From positions 1-64,000 of the forward strand of contig JAJDEF010000030.1 in assembly GCA_029259945.1 (NCBI GenBank): a DNA stretch of 64,000 bases, read 5' to 3'. Position 1 is the stretch's first letter. Each line of letters begins with the position of its first letter. The stretch is from Planctomycetota bacterium (lineage in GTDB: Bacteria > Planctomycetota > Planctomycetia > Pirellulales > Lacipirellulaceae). Position numbers and translations under genes: made by a program. The notes below the pieces were generated by a model. The model ran no database searches. It was not told the DNA's origin and saw nothing but the letters and a program-made list of their open reading frames with translations. Shown here one piece after another: positions 9,558-18,827 of this stretch.

Positions 9558-10652
9558 ATGCCAAAAAAACAATACGGAGTTTTGATCCATGGTGCCGGCT
9601 GGGTCTCTACACAGCACATTGCCGCTTTTAAGAAGAACCCGGCAACAAAAATCGTCGCAGTCTCGAGTCGATCAATCGAAAGTGCCCGTCGCCAAACGAA
9701 CGAGGCAGGCTTGGCCGACGTGACATGCTTTGACGATTATCAGAAGGCGTTGGCTCATCCTGACGTAGATATTGTGTCGATTTGCACCCCGCAGCACGTC
9801 CACTGCGAAAACGTCTTAGATGCAGCGGGAGCGGGTAAACAGTTAGTTATTGAAAAACCGATCGGCATCTCTCTCGAAGAACTTCGATTGATGCAGCATG
9901 CCGTACAGTCAGCGGGTGTGAAAACAGTGGTCAGCTTTGTTTTGCGCTGGAATCCACTGTTTCGAACCATCAAGGGCATGATCGCCGACAACGCTATCGG
10001 CCGCCCCTATTACGTAGAAGCCGACTATCTTAGCCACATGGGCAGTTGGTGGCAGGGTTGGAATGACGCACGAACACTTGCGCAAGGTGTCAGCGCTATG
10101 CTAGTTGGCGGTTGCCACGCCGTTGATGCGATGCGATGGTTTGCAGCAGAGGGTGAGTTCGAAGCCGCCACGCCGACCGAAGTGTTCGCAGTTTCGGGAG
10201 GATACCGCAAAGGCAGCAAGCACGAATACAATTGCCTAACCAATACTTGGTCTGACGATGCTCCACCTATGGAATATGAGGGCCTGGAAGTTGTCTTGGT
10301 TAAATTCTCTAACGGGGCCGTTGGAAAAGTTTCTGTTAACGCAGACTGCGTGATGCCCTATCGATTTCCGATTCGCATCTTCGGCGACCAAGGCAGTTTC
10401 TTTGACAATCAAGTGTGGTCGCATAAGTATGTCGGGCAGACGGACTGGGTCAAGCTGCCCACCATCCTGCCCGACTCGACCGACGTCAACCATCATCCGT
10501 TTCAAAGCGAAATCGATCACTTTGTCGAATGTCTAGATGATGATGTTGAATCGCATTGCAATCTGCAAGACGCTATCAAGACGCACGAAGTTGTCTTTGC
10601 CGCCCAGCAGTGCTATCAAACCGGCATGCCTAGTCATCTACCACTCGCCTAA
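9558..10652 (+). CDS. Gfo/Idh/MocA-family oxidoreductase (cytoplasmic)
   Basis: A 364-residue dehydrogenase-like protein. The ATG at 9558 follows the URO-D stop by ten bases and gives MPKKQYGVLIHGAGW, a proper Rossmann start; the frame is open further upstream into the URO-D gene, but that would add an extension unlike the family. It keeps EKP (IEKPIG) and GGCHAVDAMRW, the C-domain His motif of the family. No signal peptide. Unlike the exported member at 7088 it should act inside the cell, so the pair may process the same compound on either side of the membrane. Last gene of the operon. Confidence 0.85.
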   Translation: MPKKQYGVLIHGAGWVSTQHIAAFKKNPATKIVAVSSRSIESARRQTNEAGLADVTCFDDYQKALAHPDVDIVSICTPQHVHCENVLDAAGAGKQLVIEKPIGISLEELRLMQHAVQSAGVKTVVSFVLRWNPLFRTIKGMIADNAIGRPYYVEADYLSHMGSWWQGWNDARTLAQGVSAMLVGGCHAVDAMRWFAAEGEFEAATPTEVFAVSGGYRKGSKHEYNCLTNTWSDDAPPMEYEGLEVVLVKFSNGAVGKVSVNADCVMPYRFPIRIFGDQGSFFDNQVWSHKYVGQTDWVKLPTILPDSTDVNHHPFQSEIDHFVECLDDDVESHCNLQDAIKTHEVVFAAQQCYQTGMPSHLPLA

Positions 10653-10725
10653 AAAAACCGCTCCCAGAGATCAGCAAAAACTCTTCGCAGAGCCGCTGCC
10701 ACGCCAATTCTGCCAGGGGTGTGTC

Positions 10726-11409
10726 TTACAGACAAAACACGGTGAGCTGCTTCGGTCCGTGGGCACCAAGGACTAGAATCCGCTCGATGTCACCCGTTCG
10801 ACTGGGACCGGTGATCAGCGAAATAAAACTTGGATAGTTGGAAGCGTAGCGCTCTTCGAGCAACGCGAACGCAGCCGGCAGATCGGGCAGCAACTGGCTG
10901 CGCTGGGCGAGTACGATATGATGCGGCGGCAGTACCGATAACGCACGGCCACCCGCGCTGCGTGCCGTCACTAGCACACTGCCGGTTTGGGCGACGAGGC
11001 AATCGCACTGGGTGATGCCAACGTCACAGGACTCTAAGTCGGATGCCTCATAGCCTTCGTCCGTAGAGCAAACGGGTAGCCCCAGCTTGTCACCAACGGC
11101 ATCGGTCAACTCGCCGGAGTGAGTTGCTATTTTTTTCCAACCGGATGCCATTTCAGTAATCTGGGCATTTAAGTCCTCTAAGGAATCCACGAGGCGGAAG
11201 TCGGTTTTTAGTTCTGCTGAGTTCTTCGCAAAGAGTGCGAGGCCGTCCTCAATGGTTTCACCGACCGCTGGTAGCCACTCATGGATATGTGGTGCGGCTT
11301 CCTCTTCCGACACCACCTGCAACAAATTGTTCTGTTTATGCCCCGGTACATCGGCGGATAAAGTCAACGCCTCGCGAATACGGCCAAGAATATTTTCTCG
11401 TTCACTCAT
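10726..11409 (-). CDS. lutC: LutC lactate utilisation protein (LUD domain)
   Basis: A 227-residue LUD-domain protein, the third subunit of the LutABC L-lactate oxidation complex. The start MSERENILGRIREAL at 11409 overlaps the lutB stop by four bases (ATGA); a start at 11424 is possible but would lie deeper in lutB. Family marks include GITQCDCLVAQTGSVL and the PPHHIVL stretch. It is the last gene of the rhamnose-lactate operon and converges on the Gfo/Idh/MocA gene. Together with LutA and LutB it should convert L-lactate from rhamnose breakdown to pyruvate. Confidence 0.93.
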   Translation of the reverse strand: MSERENILGRIREALTLSADVPGHKQNNLLQVVSEEEAAPHIHEWLPAVGETIEDGLALFAKNSAELKTDFRLVDSLEDLNAQITEMASGWKKIATHSGELTDAVGDKLGLPVCSTDEGYEASDLESCDVGITQCDCLVAQTGSVLVTARSAGGRALSVLPPHHIVLAQRSQLLPDLPAAFALLEERYASNYPSFISLITGPSRTGDIERILVLGAHGPKQLTVFCL

Positions 11410-12800
11410 TTGCGGTTCCGCCAAAAATCTTTGAATGTTTGCGGGGCAATCCTCGGCAGCTTACGCGTTTGGGTCCAGCCGCGTGCGGGATCTAGCCGAG
11501 TGCCATCAACTAAACGGTGTAATGGCTGCATGAGTCGACCGATTCTGACACAGAAACGATACAGCTTCGGTCGGTTCATCACCGAACGGAAGATTGCAAA
11601 TTGCAGTTTTTCCCGCCACACCGGCTTATCGATGACGGCATTGCGGCGGTTATGCAACAGATGATGATGTAGATCGATTTTGACAGGACAAACTTGTGTG
11701 CACGCTCCGCAAAGTGAGGAGGCGCTCGACAAATGCTTCCAATCCTGCAGACCGCGCAGGTGCGGGGTGATCACCGAACCAATGGGGCCTTGGTAAGTGG
11801 TGCCATAGGTGTGACCGCCGATGCTTCGATAGATCGGACAGACGTTCAGGCAGGCTCCGCAGCGAATGCAGTGCAAGGCATCTCGCTGCTGTTTATCGGC
11901 CAGTAGTTGGGTGCGATTGTTGTCGAGCAAGACCACGTGAAATTCTTCCGGCCCGTCGCACTCGTCCGGTTGCCGTGGGCCTCCGTAGAGCGAGTTGTAG
12001 CAGGTCAGTGCTTGGCCAGCCCCTGCGGTGGCTAACATCGGTAGGAAGAGCGCAAGATCGCGTAGTCGCGGCAAGACTTTTTCGATACCCAATAGCGCAA
12101 TGTGAACCTTCGGCAGCGCACAGGTTAGCCGTGCATTGCCCTCGTTCTCTGTGATCGAGATCATGCCCGTCTCGGCTATAGCAAAATTCGCCCCGCTAAT
12201 GCCAACGTCGGCGGTGATGTATTTGTCGCGAAGCACACGCCGGGCGATCATCGTCAGCTCTTCTGGGTCTTCGGTCAGTGCTGTGCCTAGTTCACGGTTA
12301 AACAGTTCGCTGATCTCGCCTCGTTTGAGGTGCATTGCGGGAAACACAAAGTGATACGGCGCCTCTCGGCGAAGCTGGACGATGAACTCGCCCAAGTCAG
12401 ATTCGACCACATCAAAGGCGGCTTTTTCTAAAGCTTCATTAATGTGAATCTCTTCGCCTGTCATCACCTTCGATTTGATGATCGAGTGGGCGTTGTTCGA
12501 GCGAATGATCTCCAAGATAATGTCACGCGCTTGCTGCTCGTTACTGGCCCAGTGGACCTGGGTGCCACGTGATTCTAGCTTGTCGGCAAACTCGCGGAGA
12601 TGTTGGTCGAGATGGTTGACCGCATCCCACTTAATTTCAGCGGCGGTTTGTCGAGCAGATTCCCAATCCCGAAAAGCAGACTTGCGAGCCTCACACGCCG
12701 TTTCGTATGAGCTTAGTGCCGATTGAATCTGCGCACGCTGCTGTAGATCCTGAGCAGCGCGATTCGCGTCAGTATGAAACTGGTGAACAGGCGTGGTCAT
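11406..12800 (-). CDS. lutB: LutB iron-sulfur lactate oxidation protein
   Basis: A 464-residue protein with an N-terminal LUD domain (KSKVMTGEEIHINEAL, ISGANFAIAETGMI) and a C-terminal ferredoxin-like region with two 4Fe-4S motifs, CIRCGACLNVCPIY and CGACTQVCPVKI. The ATG at 12800 overlaps the lutA stop (ATGA), which fixes the start even though the frame is open 138 bases upstream. This is the electron-transferring subunit of LutABC. Its position in the rhamnose operon is functional: the fused aldolase/dehydrogenase upstream produces the lactate. Confidence 0.95.
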   Translation of the reverse strand: MTTPVHQFHTDANRAAQDLQQRAQIQSALSSYETACEARKSAFRDWESARQTAAEIKWDAVNHLDQHLREFADKLESRGTQVHWASNEQQARDIILEIIRSNNAHSIIKSKVMTGEEIHINEALEKAAFDVVESDLGEFIVQLRREAPYHFVFPAMHLKRGEISELFNRELGTALTEDPEELTMIARRVLRDKYITADVGISGANFAIAETGMISITENEGNARLTCALPKVHIALLGIEKVLPRLRDLALFLPMLATAGAGQALTCYNSLYGGPRQPDECDGPEEFHVVLLDNNRTQLLADKQQRDALHCIRCGACLNVCPIYRSIGGHTYGTTYQGPIGSVITPHLRGLQDWKHLSSASSLCGACTQVCPVKIDLHHHLLHNRRNAVIDKPVWREKLQFAIFRSVMNRPKLYRFCVRIGRLMQPLHRLVDGTRLDPARGWTQTRKLPRIAPQTFKDFWRNRK

Positions 12801-13513
12801 GAGCTGGTTAGCACCTCTGCAAGATGGATTGTCTTGAGTGGCTTTCCCTGACGGTCGAGAAGGCCTTGGAGGTGCATCAAACAGCTCGAATCGTTCGAGA
12901 CGATATACTCGGCGCCAGTTTCTTGCGCACTGGCGCATTTTCCGTCGCCCATGGCACTAGAGATCATCGGAAACTTCGTAGAAAACGTGCCGCCAAACCC
13001 GCAGCAAGTCTCCGCTTCTGACATCTCTAGCAATTCCAAATCCCGGACATGAGAAAGCAACGTACGCGGCTGCTGTTTGAGGTCTAGCTCGCGCAGACCA
13101 TGACAGCCGTCGTGGAAGGTTACTCGCGCCGGGAACCGTGCTCCCAAATCGGTCACGCCTAACTTGGTCACCAAAAAATCTGAGAACTCAAAAGTCTTGT
13201 TCGCAACGGACTTTGCAGCTTGCTCGCAACCCGTTTTTTGAAACAGTTCGGGGTAAAATACTTTGAGCATCGCACCGCACGATCCCGAAGCGATTACGAT
13301 TACCTCTGCGTCTTGCAACCGCTCGACCACTTTCACCGCGACATCTCGCGCTTCGTCCCAGCAACCCGAGTTAAACGCAGGCTGACCACAGCAGGTAAGT
13401 TCCTCCGGGTAATCAATCGTATGCCCCAGTTGCTCCAGGATCTGTACAATGCTCATCCCCACATTTGGGTGGCAAAGATCGATGAAACAGGGAATGAAGA
13501 GCGTGACTTTCAT
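12797..13513 (-). CDS. lutA: LutA (Fe-S)-binding lactate oxidation protein
   Basis: A 238-residue protein with two CCG-type cysteine-rich domains: ELTCCGQPAFNSGCW in the first half and AETCCGFGGTFSTKF in the second. This is the usual size and layout of LutA/YkgE, a subunit of the cytoplasmic L-lactate-oxidising complex. It begins nine bases after the aldolase/dehydrogenase stop and overlaps lutB by four bases. Confidence 0.95.
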   Translation of the reverse strand: MKVTLFIPCFIDLCHPNVGMSIVQILEQLGHTIDYPEELTCCGQPAFNSGCWDEARDVAVKVVERLQDAEVIVIASGSCGAMLKVFYPELFQKTGCEQAAKSVANKTFEFSDFLVTKLGVTDLGARFPARVTFHDGCHGLRELDLKQQPRTLLSHVRDLELLEMSEAETCCGFGGTFSTKFPMISSAMGDGKCASAQETGAEYIVSNDSSCLMHLQGLLDRQGKPLKTIHLAEVLTSS

Positions 13514-13522
13514 GGTCGTTAC

Positions 13523-15721
13523 TTATCTGAGAAACGCTTCGTGCAGCCCGCCATCGACAGTGATGACTTGCCCCGTCGTCTTGCTCAATCGGTTACTCAC
13601 CAACAGAAAATACGCCTCAGCCTGATCGGCTGGGGAAATGGGCGACTTGGTAAGAGTGCGATCCGCATAAAATTGTGCCAGTTTATCAACGAGCGATTCG
13701 GTTGGTTCATCGTCACTGTAAGCAATGTCGTACTTGGCTAACGAGCCAATAACCCGGTCGCGAGGAAACATGGCTGAACCCTTTACGACTGTGGCGGGAG
13801 CTACACCGTTGACGCGCACTAGTGGGGCTAATTCGATGGCAAGTTCGCGTACTAGATGATTAGCAGCCGCCTTCGAAGTGTCATAAGCTAAACTGCCTTT
13901 CTTTGCAACGGCTGCGTTGGCGCTGGTGGTGAGCACAAGATTTCCTCGGAGCCCTTGGTCTTGCCACATCTGCCGCGATTCGTCGGCGACGAGGTAACTG
14001 CCCGTAACGTTGATATTAAAGGTGAGCGCCCATTTTTCGTCGGGTATATGCCCGGTTGTGTCGCTAGGAACAAAGATTCCCGCGGTTACTTCGATCGAAT
14101 CGAACCCACCATAAGCCAAGGTTACTTTATCGAGCATCGCACGGATGCTAGCGCGATCTGTAATATCCGCGTTCAAACCGATCGCCGGTCCACAACCGCT
14201 AATACCACTGCCGGCCACCCCAATGCCGTGGCCTAACTTGTCCGTGATTTCCTGGGCGGTTGCTTCGGCTGCTTCTTGGTTGAGATCGACAGCCACAATG
14301 TGTGCGCCTTCTTTTACCAATCGATGGGCGGTTTCTTTACCGATCCCCGAGCCTGCGCCAATCACGATATGAATTTGCCGAGCCAATTCTTTTTCAGGAG
14401 GCATCCGTTGCAGTTTGGCTTCTTCTAGAAGCCAGTATTCAATGTCAAACGCTTCCTGCTGTGGCAGCGAGATGTACTCGTCGATTGCTTCGGCACCGCG
14501 CATCACCTCGACCGCACAGTTGTAAAACTCGGCCGTCACGCGCGATTCGCTCTTGCTTTTGCCCCAGGCAATCATGCCTAGCCCAGGAATGAGAATCACC
14601 GTAGGGTTCGGATCTCGCATCGCGGGTGAGTTCGCACGTTTGCAAGTTTCGTAATAAGACGCATAGTCCTCGCGGTACTTAGTGAGCCCTTCTTCAAGCA
14701 AGCTGCGAAGCGAGTTAATGTCGCCCGTGACCGGATCCCACGCCACGTAGAGCGGCTTAATCTTAGTTCGTAGAAAATGATCAGGGCAGCTCGTTCCCAA
14801 CTCTGCCAACCGTGGCGCGTCGTGGGAATTTACAAAACGGCGAATCGCCTCATCGTCCTGAACCGTGCCAATAAAACGCTTCTGTTGCGATACTTGGCCA
14901 CGTAGCCAGGGCAGAATAGCAGCATAGGTCGCACGGCGTTCTGCTTCATCCAGCGAAGGATATTTTTCACCGCCAAAAGCGGCTGCGTGACCACCGTTGG
15001 CTTCGTATTTCTCTTCGATATACTGTGCGGCCTTATTGATGAGCGTGAGCGTCAACTCGTAACACTCTTTTTCATCATCGGCCCAATTAATAATTCCATG
15101 TTGGCCCATGATGATGCCTTGGGCTTCTGGATGCTCTTGGCAAATGCTTTGCATCTCCAGCCCTAGCTCAAACCCAGGCCTGAGCCACGGTGTATGGACC
15201 ACCGCATCTCCAAAAATCTCTTGAGTAAGCTGTATTGAATTCTTCGAGGCAGCAATGGCGATCGCTGCGTTGGGGTGCATGTGGTCTACATGCTTGAAGC
15301 GGATAAACGAATGAAGTGGCGTGTCGATCGACGAGGGGCGTGGGTTGAGATTGAATGTCGTATGGGCATACATTCCGACCATTCGGTCCTCGGCTGCCGT
15401 TTTAGGACCGCGATCAGGAGCCGCCGCATAGACTTTCTGCAAGCCAAGTAGTTTTTCTTGATAGAGCGAAGAAAAATTCTCTCGCTTTGCTGTCCGAAGA
15501 TCGCCTCCCGAGCCTTTTACCCACAGCACTTCGGTCTCTTCACCCGTGAGCGGGTCGCGCTCGATGATTTTTGCCGAAGTGTTGCCACCTCCCGTGTTCG
15601 TGATACGCCCATCCGAACCCAGTAGATTAGATCGATAGACCAGACGTTCGACCGGATCAAGTGCCGCAGCCTTCGCATCATCCCAGCAGTAGTTAACGTG
15701 TGTGAGTTCCAGAGTTTTCAT
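13523..15721 (-). CDS. rhaEW: Bifunctional rhamnulose-1-phosphate aldolase / short-chain dehydrogenase
   Basis: A 732-residue fusion. Residues 1 to about 440 form a class II aldolase domain (NTGGGNTSAKI, and zinc-site segments HPNAAIAIAASKN and GQHGIINW). The C-terminal 285 residues form a short-chain dehydrogenase with VIGAGSGIGKETA and the YxxxK pair in YDTSKAAANH. The enzyme should split L-rhamnulose 1-phosphate to dihydroxyacetone phosphate and L-lactaldehyde and oxidise the aldehyde to L-lactate with NAD. The ATG overlaps the rhaB stop by four bases. This fused form is common in bacteria that lack a separate RhaD. The symbol follows the Bacillus fused gene and is a naming choice. Confidence 0.95.
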   Translation of the reverse strand: MKTLELTHVNYCWDDAKAAALDPVERLVYRSNLLGSDGRITNTGGGNTSAKIIERDPLTGEETEVLWVKGSGGDLRTAKRENFSSLYQEKLLGLQKVYAAAPDRGPKTAAEDRMVGMYAHTTFNLNPRPSSIDTPLHSFIRFKHVDHMHPNAAIAIAASKNSIQLTQEIFGDAVVHTPWLRPGFELGLEMQSICQEHPEAQGIIMGQHGIINWADDEKECYELTLTLINKAAQYIEEKYEANGGHAAAFGGEKYPSLDEAERRATYAAILPWLRGQVSQQKRFIGTVQDDEAIRRFVNSHDAPRLAELGTSCPDHFLRTKIKPLYVAWDPVTGDINSLRSLLEEGLTKYREDYASYYETCKRANSPAMRDPNPTVILIPGLGMIAWGKSKSESRVTAEFYNCAVEVMRGAEAIDEYISLPQQEAFDIEYWLLEEAKLQRMPPEKELARQIHIVIGAGSGIGKETAHRLVKEGAHIVAVDLNQEAAEATAQEITDKLGHGIGVAGSGISGCGPAIGLNADITDRASIRAMLDKVTLAYGGFDSIEVTAGIFVPSDTTGHIPDEKWALTFNINVTGSYLVADESRQMWQDQGLRGNLVLTTSANAAVAKKGSLAYDTSKAAANHLVRELAIELAPLVRVNGVAPATVVKGSAMFPRDRVIGSLAKYDIAYSDDEPTESLVDKLAQFYADRTLTKSPISPADQAEAYFLLVSNRLSKTTGQVITVDGGLHEAFLR

Positions 15722-17196
15722 GTATCAAGCTCCAAGTTTGCAAACCGCTGACGAGCTTGCTGCCAGTCAGCGGTTTGTTGAGGTTCGTATGTTTCAATGG
15801 TAAAGGAAGTACGTACGACACGGCGTAGTTCCTCTAGTGATTCAAGATCTCCCGTCGCAATGGCTTGAATTAACAAGTTGCCAATCGCCGTCGCTTCTAC
15901 CGGACCGGCGAGCACCATGCGGCCTGTGGCGTTGGCAGCGAACTGGTTGAGTAGCTTGCTCTGACTGCCTCCGCCGACAATGTGCAATTTCGAAATCGAT
16001 CGTCCGGTAAGCTGTTCGAGAACATTGAGCAGCTGTCCGTAAAGGAGCGACAGGCTCTCAAGGATACAGCGTGCGAATTGCCCAGGAGTTTCTGGCTCAG
16101 GCTGACCGGTTTCTCGGCAATACGAGGCAATCTCGGCAGGCATGTTTTCTGGTTTCAGAAACCGCCCGTCATTGGGATTAACCAACGAGCGATAGGGCTC
16201 AGCTTGTTCCGCCAGACGGTTGATCTCCGCATAATCAAGTTGAAGCCCTTGTTTCGCCCAAACGCGGCGCGATTCCTGTAGCAGCCACAACCCGATGATG
16301 TTTTTCAAAAAACGCGTAGTCCCACCAAAGCCCGCTTCGTTGGTGAAATTGTGTTTCCGCGCTGCATCGTTAATCAGTGGAGTAGGCAGCTCAGCGCCAA
16401 GCAACGACCACGTACCAGAACTCAAGTAGGCCCAATCGTCTCCTTCTGCCGGCACGGCAGCTACTGCTGCTCCGGTGTCGTGAGAGCACGTGGCAATCAC
16501 CTCCACAGGGGGCAGTCCGGTTTCGGTACACAGCTCGGGCGTCAGCGGCCCCAGTTTCGTCCCAGATGGCACGATGGTGGGAAAGAGCGTTTCTGGAAAA
16601 TCGAATTGCTGAATTAACTCGGCAGACCAGTTTTGGATATGCGGGTTATAGATTTGAGTCGTGCTGGCCATACTGACTTCCGTACGACCCACGCCACAGA
16701 AAAGGTAATTAAAATAATCGGCGATATTAAGAAACTGGTCTGCTATTTTAACGAGTTCAGGATTTTTTTCACACTCAGCAACTAACTGATAAAGCGTGTT
16801 GAACGGCAGGAACTGAATCCCCGTTTCTGCGAAAATCTTTTCCTGACCAGCCTTCTCCATTGCCCTAGCGTAAGTATGCTCCGTACGCGAGTCACGGTAG
16901 TGGTAAGGCACAGACAACATCGCCTGCCGATCATTCAGCAGCACATAATCGACTCCCCAGGAATCAACACTGATCCCGGAAACCGGCACGCCACGGGTAG
17001 CCACTTTGCGCAAACCGATCTTGAGTTCCTCGAAAACGCTCAGCACATTCCAGCGCAGCGAACCTTGAATCTGAACTGGGCCGTTAGCGAAACGATGCAC
17101 CTCTTCAAGCTGTAGTTTCCCATCAGCCAGAGTGCTCAGCATCACACGACCGCTCTCAGCTCCAAGATCACAGGCAATATAGTACTTGGCGGTCAT
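15718..17196 (-). CDS. rhaB: Rhamnulokinase
   Basis: A 492-residue FGGY-family carbohydrate kinase that phosphorylates L-rhamnulose at C1 using ATP. Recognised by the N-terminal phosphate-binding CDLGAESGRVML, the middle segment SVDSWGVDYVLL, and the C-terminal IVGGGSQSKLLNQFAANATG. Length is typical. It lies between the small membrane protein (7-base gap) and the aldolase/dehydrogenase (4-base overlap), the expected place in a rhamnose operon. Confidence 0.95.
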   Translation of the reverse strand: MTAKYYIACDLGAESGRVMLSTLADGKLQLEEVHRFANGPVQIQGSLRWNVLSVFEELKIGLRKVATRGVPVSGISVDSWGVDYVLLNDRQAMLSVPYHYRDSRTEHTYARAMEKAGQEKIFAETGIQFLPFNTLYQLVAECEKNPELVKIADQFLNIADYFNYLFCGVGRTEVSMASTTQIYNPHIQNWSAELIQQFDFPETLFPTIVPSGTKLGPLTPELCTETGLPPVEVIATCSHDTGAAVAAVPAEGDDWAYLSSGTWSLLGAELPTPLINDAARKHNFTNEAGFGGTTRFLKNIIGLWLLQESRRVWAKQGLQLDYAEINRLAEQAEPYRSLVNPNDGRFLKPENMPAEIASYCRETGQPEPETPGQFARCILESLSLLYGQLLNVLEQLTGRSISKLHIVGGGSQSKLLNQFAANATGRMVLAGPVEATAIGNLLIQAIATGDLESLEELRRVVRTSFTIETYEPQQTADWQQARQRFANLELDT

Positions 17197-17203
17197 AGGA
17201 CGT

Positions 17204-17392
17204 TTAAATCTTCACCTGATCAGCGTCAGGTTCAAGCGTACGGCCCATCCAGAGTGGCGTCGCGGCAAACCAAACAAGCGTGCCGACGAGGGCAATCCAT
17301 TTTACCGTATCCAACGTTAACACGCCGGTCACATACAGTAAGCTCGGGAAAATCGTTAGCACTAGGGCGGCTAAAGATAGTGTTTTGAGCAT
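17204..17392 (-). CDS. Small two-span membrane protein in the rhamnose operon
   Basis: A 62-residue protein with two hydrophobic segments (about residues 5-25 and 31-48) and a polar, acidic tail ending EPDADQVKI. The frame is open much further upstream, but that part overlaps the transporter gene; the ATG at 17392 lies in the 23-base gap after it, so I use it. The upstream ribosome site is weak (AAGGG). It sits between the transporter and rhaB, so it may be a transporter accessory subunit. I do not recognise a family. Expression is likely because it is inside a tightly packed operon. Confidence 0.65.
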   Translation of the reverse strand: MLKTLSLAALVLTIFPSLLYVTGVLTLDTVKWIALVGTLVWFAATPLWMGRTLEPDADQVKI

Positions 17393-17415
17393 AGAGGAAC
17401 CCTTTGAATGAAATA

Positions 17416-18813
17416 CTAGGTTGAAGTTACTGGCAAAGCCTGCTGCGTGACCTTGCTCAAAACGAGATAGAGTATTCCGCAGGCTATCCAGCAGGGAATC
17501 ACCAGAAAAGCCGCGAAAACCCCTTGCCAGAAGATCAGGTAGAGACCCACTGACACAGGTAACAGCCATGCAATCAGGACAGCCAGATTGCAAGTGGATG
17601 AGGTGCGAACGGCATACTCGTCGACCAGACTAAACCTTTTCATGAGATGGTAGTCAACAAAGATGACCGCACCCATCGGCCCGAGGACGGTGCCGTAAGT
17701 TCCTACAAAGCCTAACAGTTGAGCGGATAAGTTGGGAAATGCGCCGGCAAGTGTGGCAACCGCGCCAGCGAGGAGTGTCATCGTTACTCGCGACTGCTTA
17801 GGCAGGATTCCCTGAAACGCTAGGCCAGCACGGTAAATAGTTGGATTAGCAGTAGTCCAGCCAGCGATGACAACACACAGAATGCCAGTCCAGCCGAGGG
17901 CTCCCCAAGCCAGCGCGCCCGGATTGGCCGTATGGTCCTGGCTCAGTTTAATTTGAGCTGCCAGCAACAGGGCAGCAGCGATCCACGCCATGTAGTGCCC
18001 TAGGAACATACCAATGGCCGGAGCCCAGCCTGAAGAAGCGTTGCGAGCGAAACGAAAAATTGAGAGATCTGCCATGCCAAAGTGCATCGCGCCATTGCAG
18101 AGCCAAGCGAAAACCACAATCTGCCAGAAACTGAAGTCTTGCGGCCCTTCTCTTTCTTGAACAAAGGCGATGGCGTCGTTCCAGAAATTGCCTTCGGTTA
18201 GTGCTGAGAAGCTGTTGACTTCCATCTGTCCCAAGGAGATTAGTCCACACGCTGCAAAGATGGCAATCATCCAAGGCGCAGCAACGTTGGCGACGCGAGC
18301 CACCGTCTCGTAACCAGCTGCAGCAATCACAGCCATCACGACCCCGACAATGACGACCAGTATAGTGAACGACATCTCGCCGAAACCAAATGTCTCAGTC
18401 GGCACGGTATAAGTAATATCAAACGGAATCCCAACAGCACTGGCTGAAACCGTCACCATGGCGCCCGCTAGAAAACAAAATAACAGGCCGTTTATCAAGT
18501 TGTAAAATTTGGTCAGCGAACCGCCAGCGATTCGTTCTAGCTGATAATAGAGCGTCATCCGCTTAGCCATCGCGATGGGCGTGACCAAATAACGCCAGGT
18601 CAACACGGCTAAGACGTTTCCGAGAAGCAAACCGAGCACCAAATCTTGCAAGCTAGCGCCAGCGCCAAGAAACAGCGGGCCTATCATAAACTCGGTGCCT
18701 GCTGCATGTTCTCCGGCGTACATGCCCCAGAATTTGCTCGGGCCTTTGAGGGCCGAGTCGGGGACCGGTTCACGCTCGAACTCACCCTTGTTGTTGGATT
18801 GTTCTTCTGCCAT
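17416..18813 (-). CDS. NCS1-like membrane transporter, probable L-rhamnose permease
   Basis: A 465-residue protein with about 12 hydrophobic spans, resembling purine-cytosine permease/NCS1-family symporters (GEHAAGTEFMIGPLFLGAG near the N-terminus). The N-terminus is hydrophilic and cytoplasmic, no signal peptide. It begins 14 bases after rhaA and is followed by the small membrane protein and rhaB, so rhamnose or its oligomer is the likely cargo; NCS1 relatives more often carry nucleobases, so the substrate is inferred only from the operon. It is not an RhaT-type or MFS-type sequence by eye. Confidence 0.75.
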   Translation of the reverse strand: MAEEQSNNKGEFEREPVPDSALKGPSKFWGMYAGEHAAGTEFMIGPLFLGAGASLQDLVLGLLLGNVLAVLTWRYLVTPIAMAKRMTLYYQLERIAGGSLTKFYNLINGLLFCFLAGAMVTVSASAVGIPFDITYTVPTETFGFGEMSFTILVVIVGVVMAVIAAAGYETVARVANVAAPWMIAIFAACGLISLGQMEVNSFSALTEGNFWNDAIAFVQEREGPQDFSFWQIVVFAWLCNGAMHFGMADLSIFRFARNASSGWAPAIGMFLGHYMAWIAAALLLAAQIKLSQDHTANPGALAWGALGWTGILCVVIAGWTTANPTIYRAGLAFQGILPKQSRVTMTLLAGAVATLAGAFPNLSAQLLGFVGTYGTVLGPMGAVIFVDYHLMKRFSLVDEYAVRTSSTCNLAVLIAWLLPVSVGLYLIFWQGVFAAFLVIPCWIACGILYLVLSKVTQQALPVTST

Positions 18814-18827
18814 TTCGATTTTTGCTC

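Noticed and set aside
10653..10725. Terminator between the convergent oxidoreductase and lutC genes
   Set aside because: Only a 4-base stem precedes a short T-run, too weak to call.
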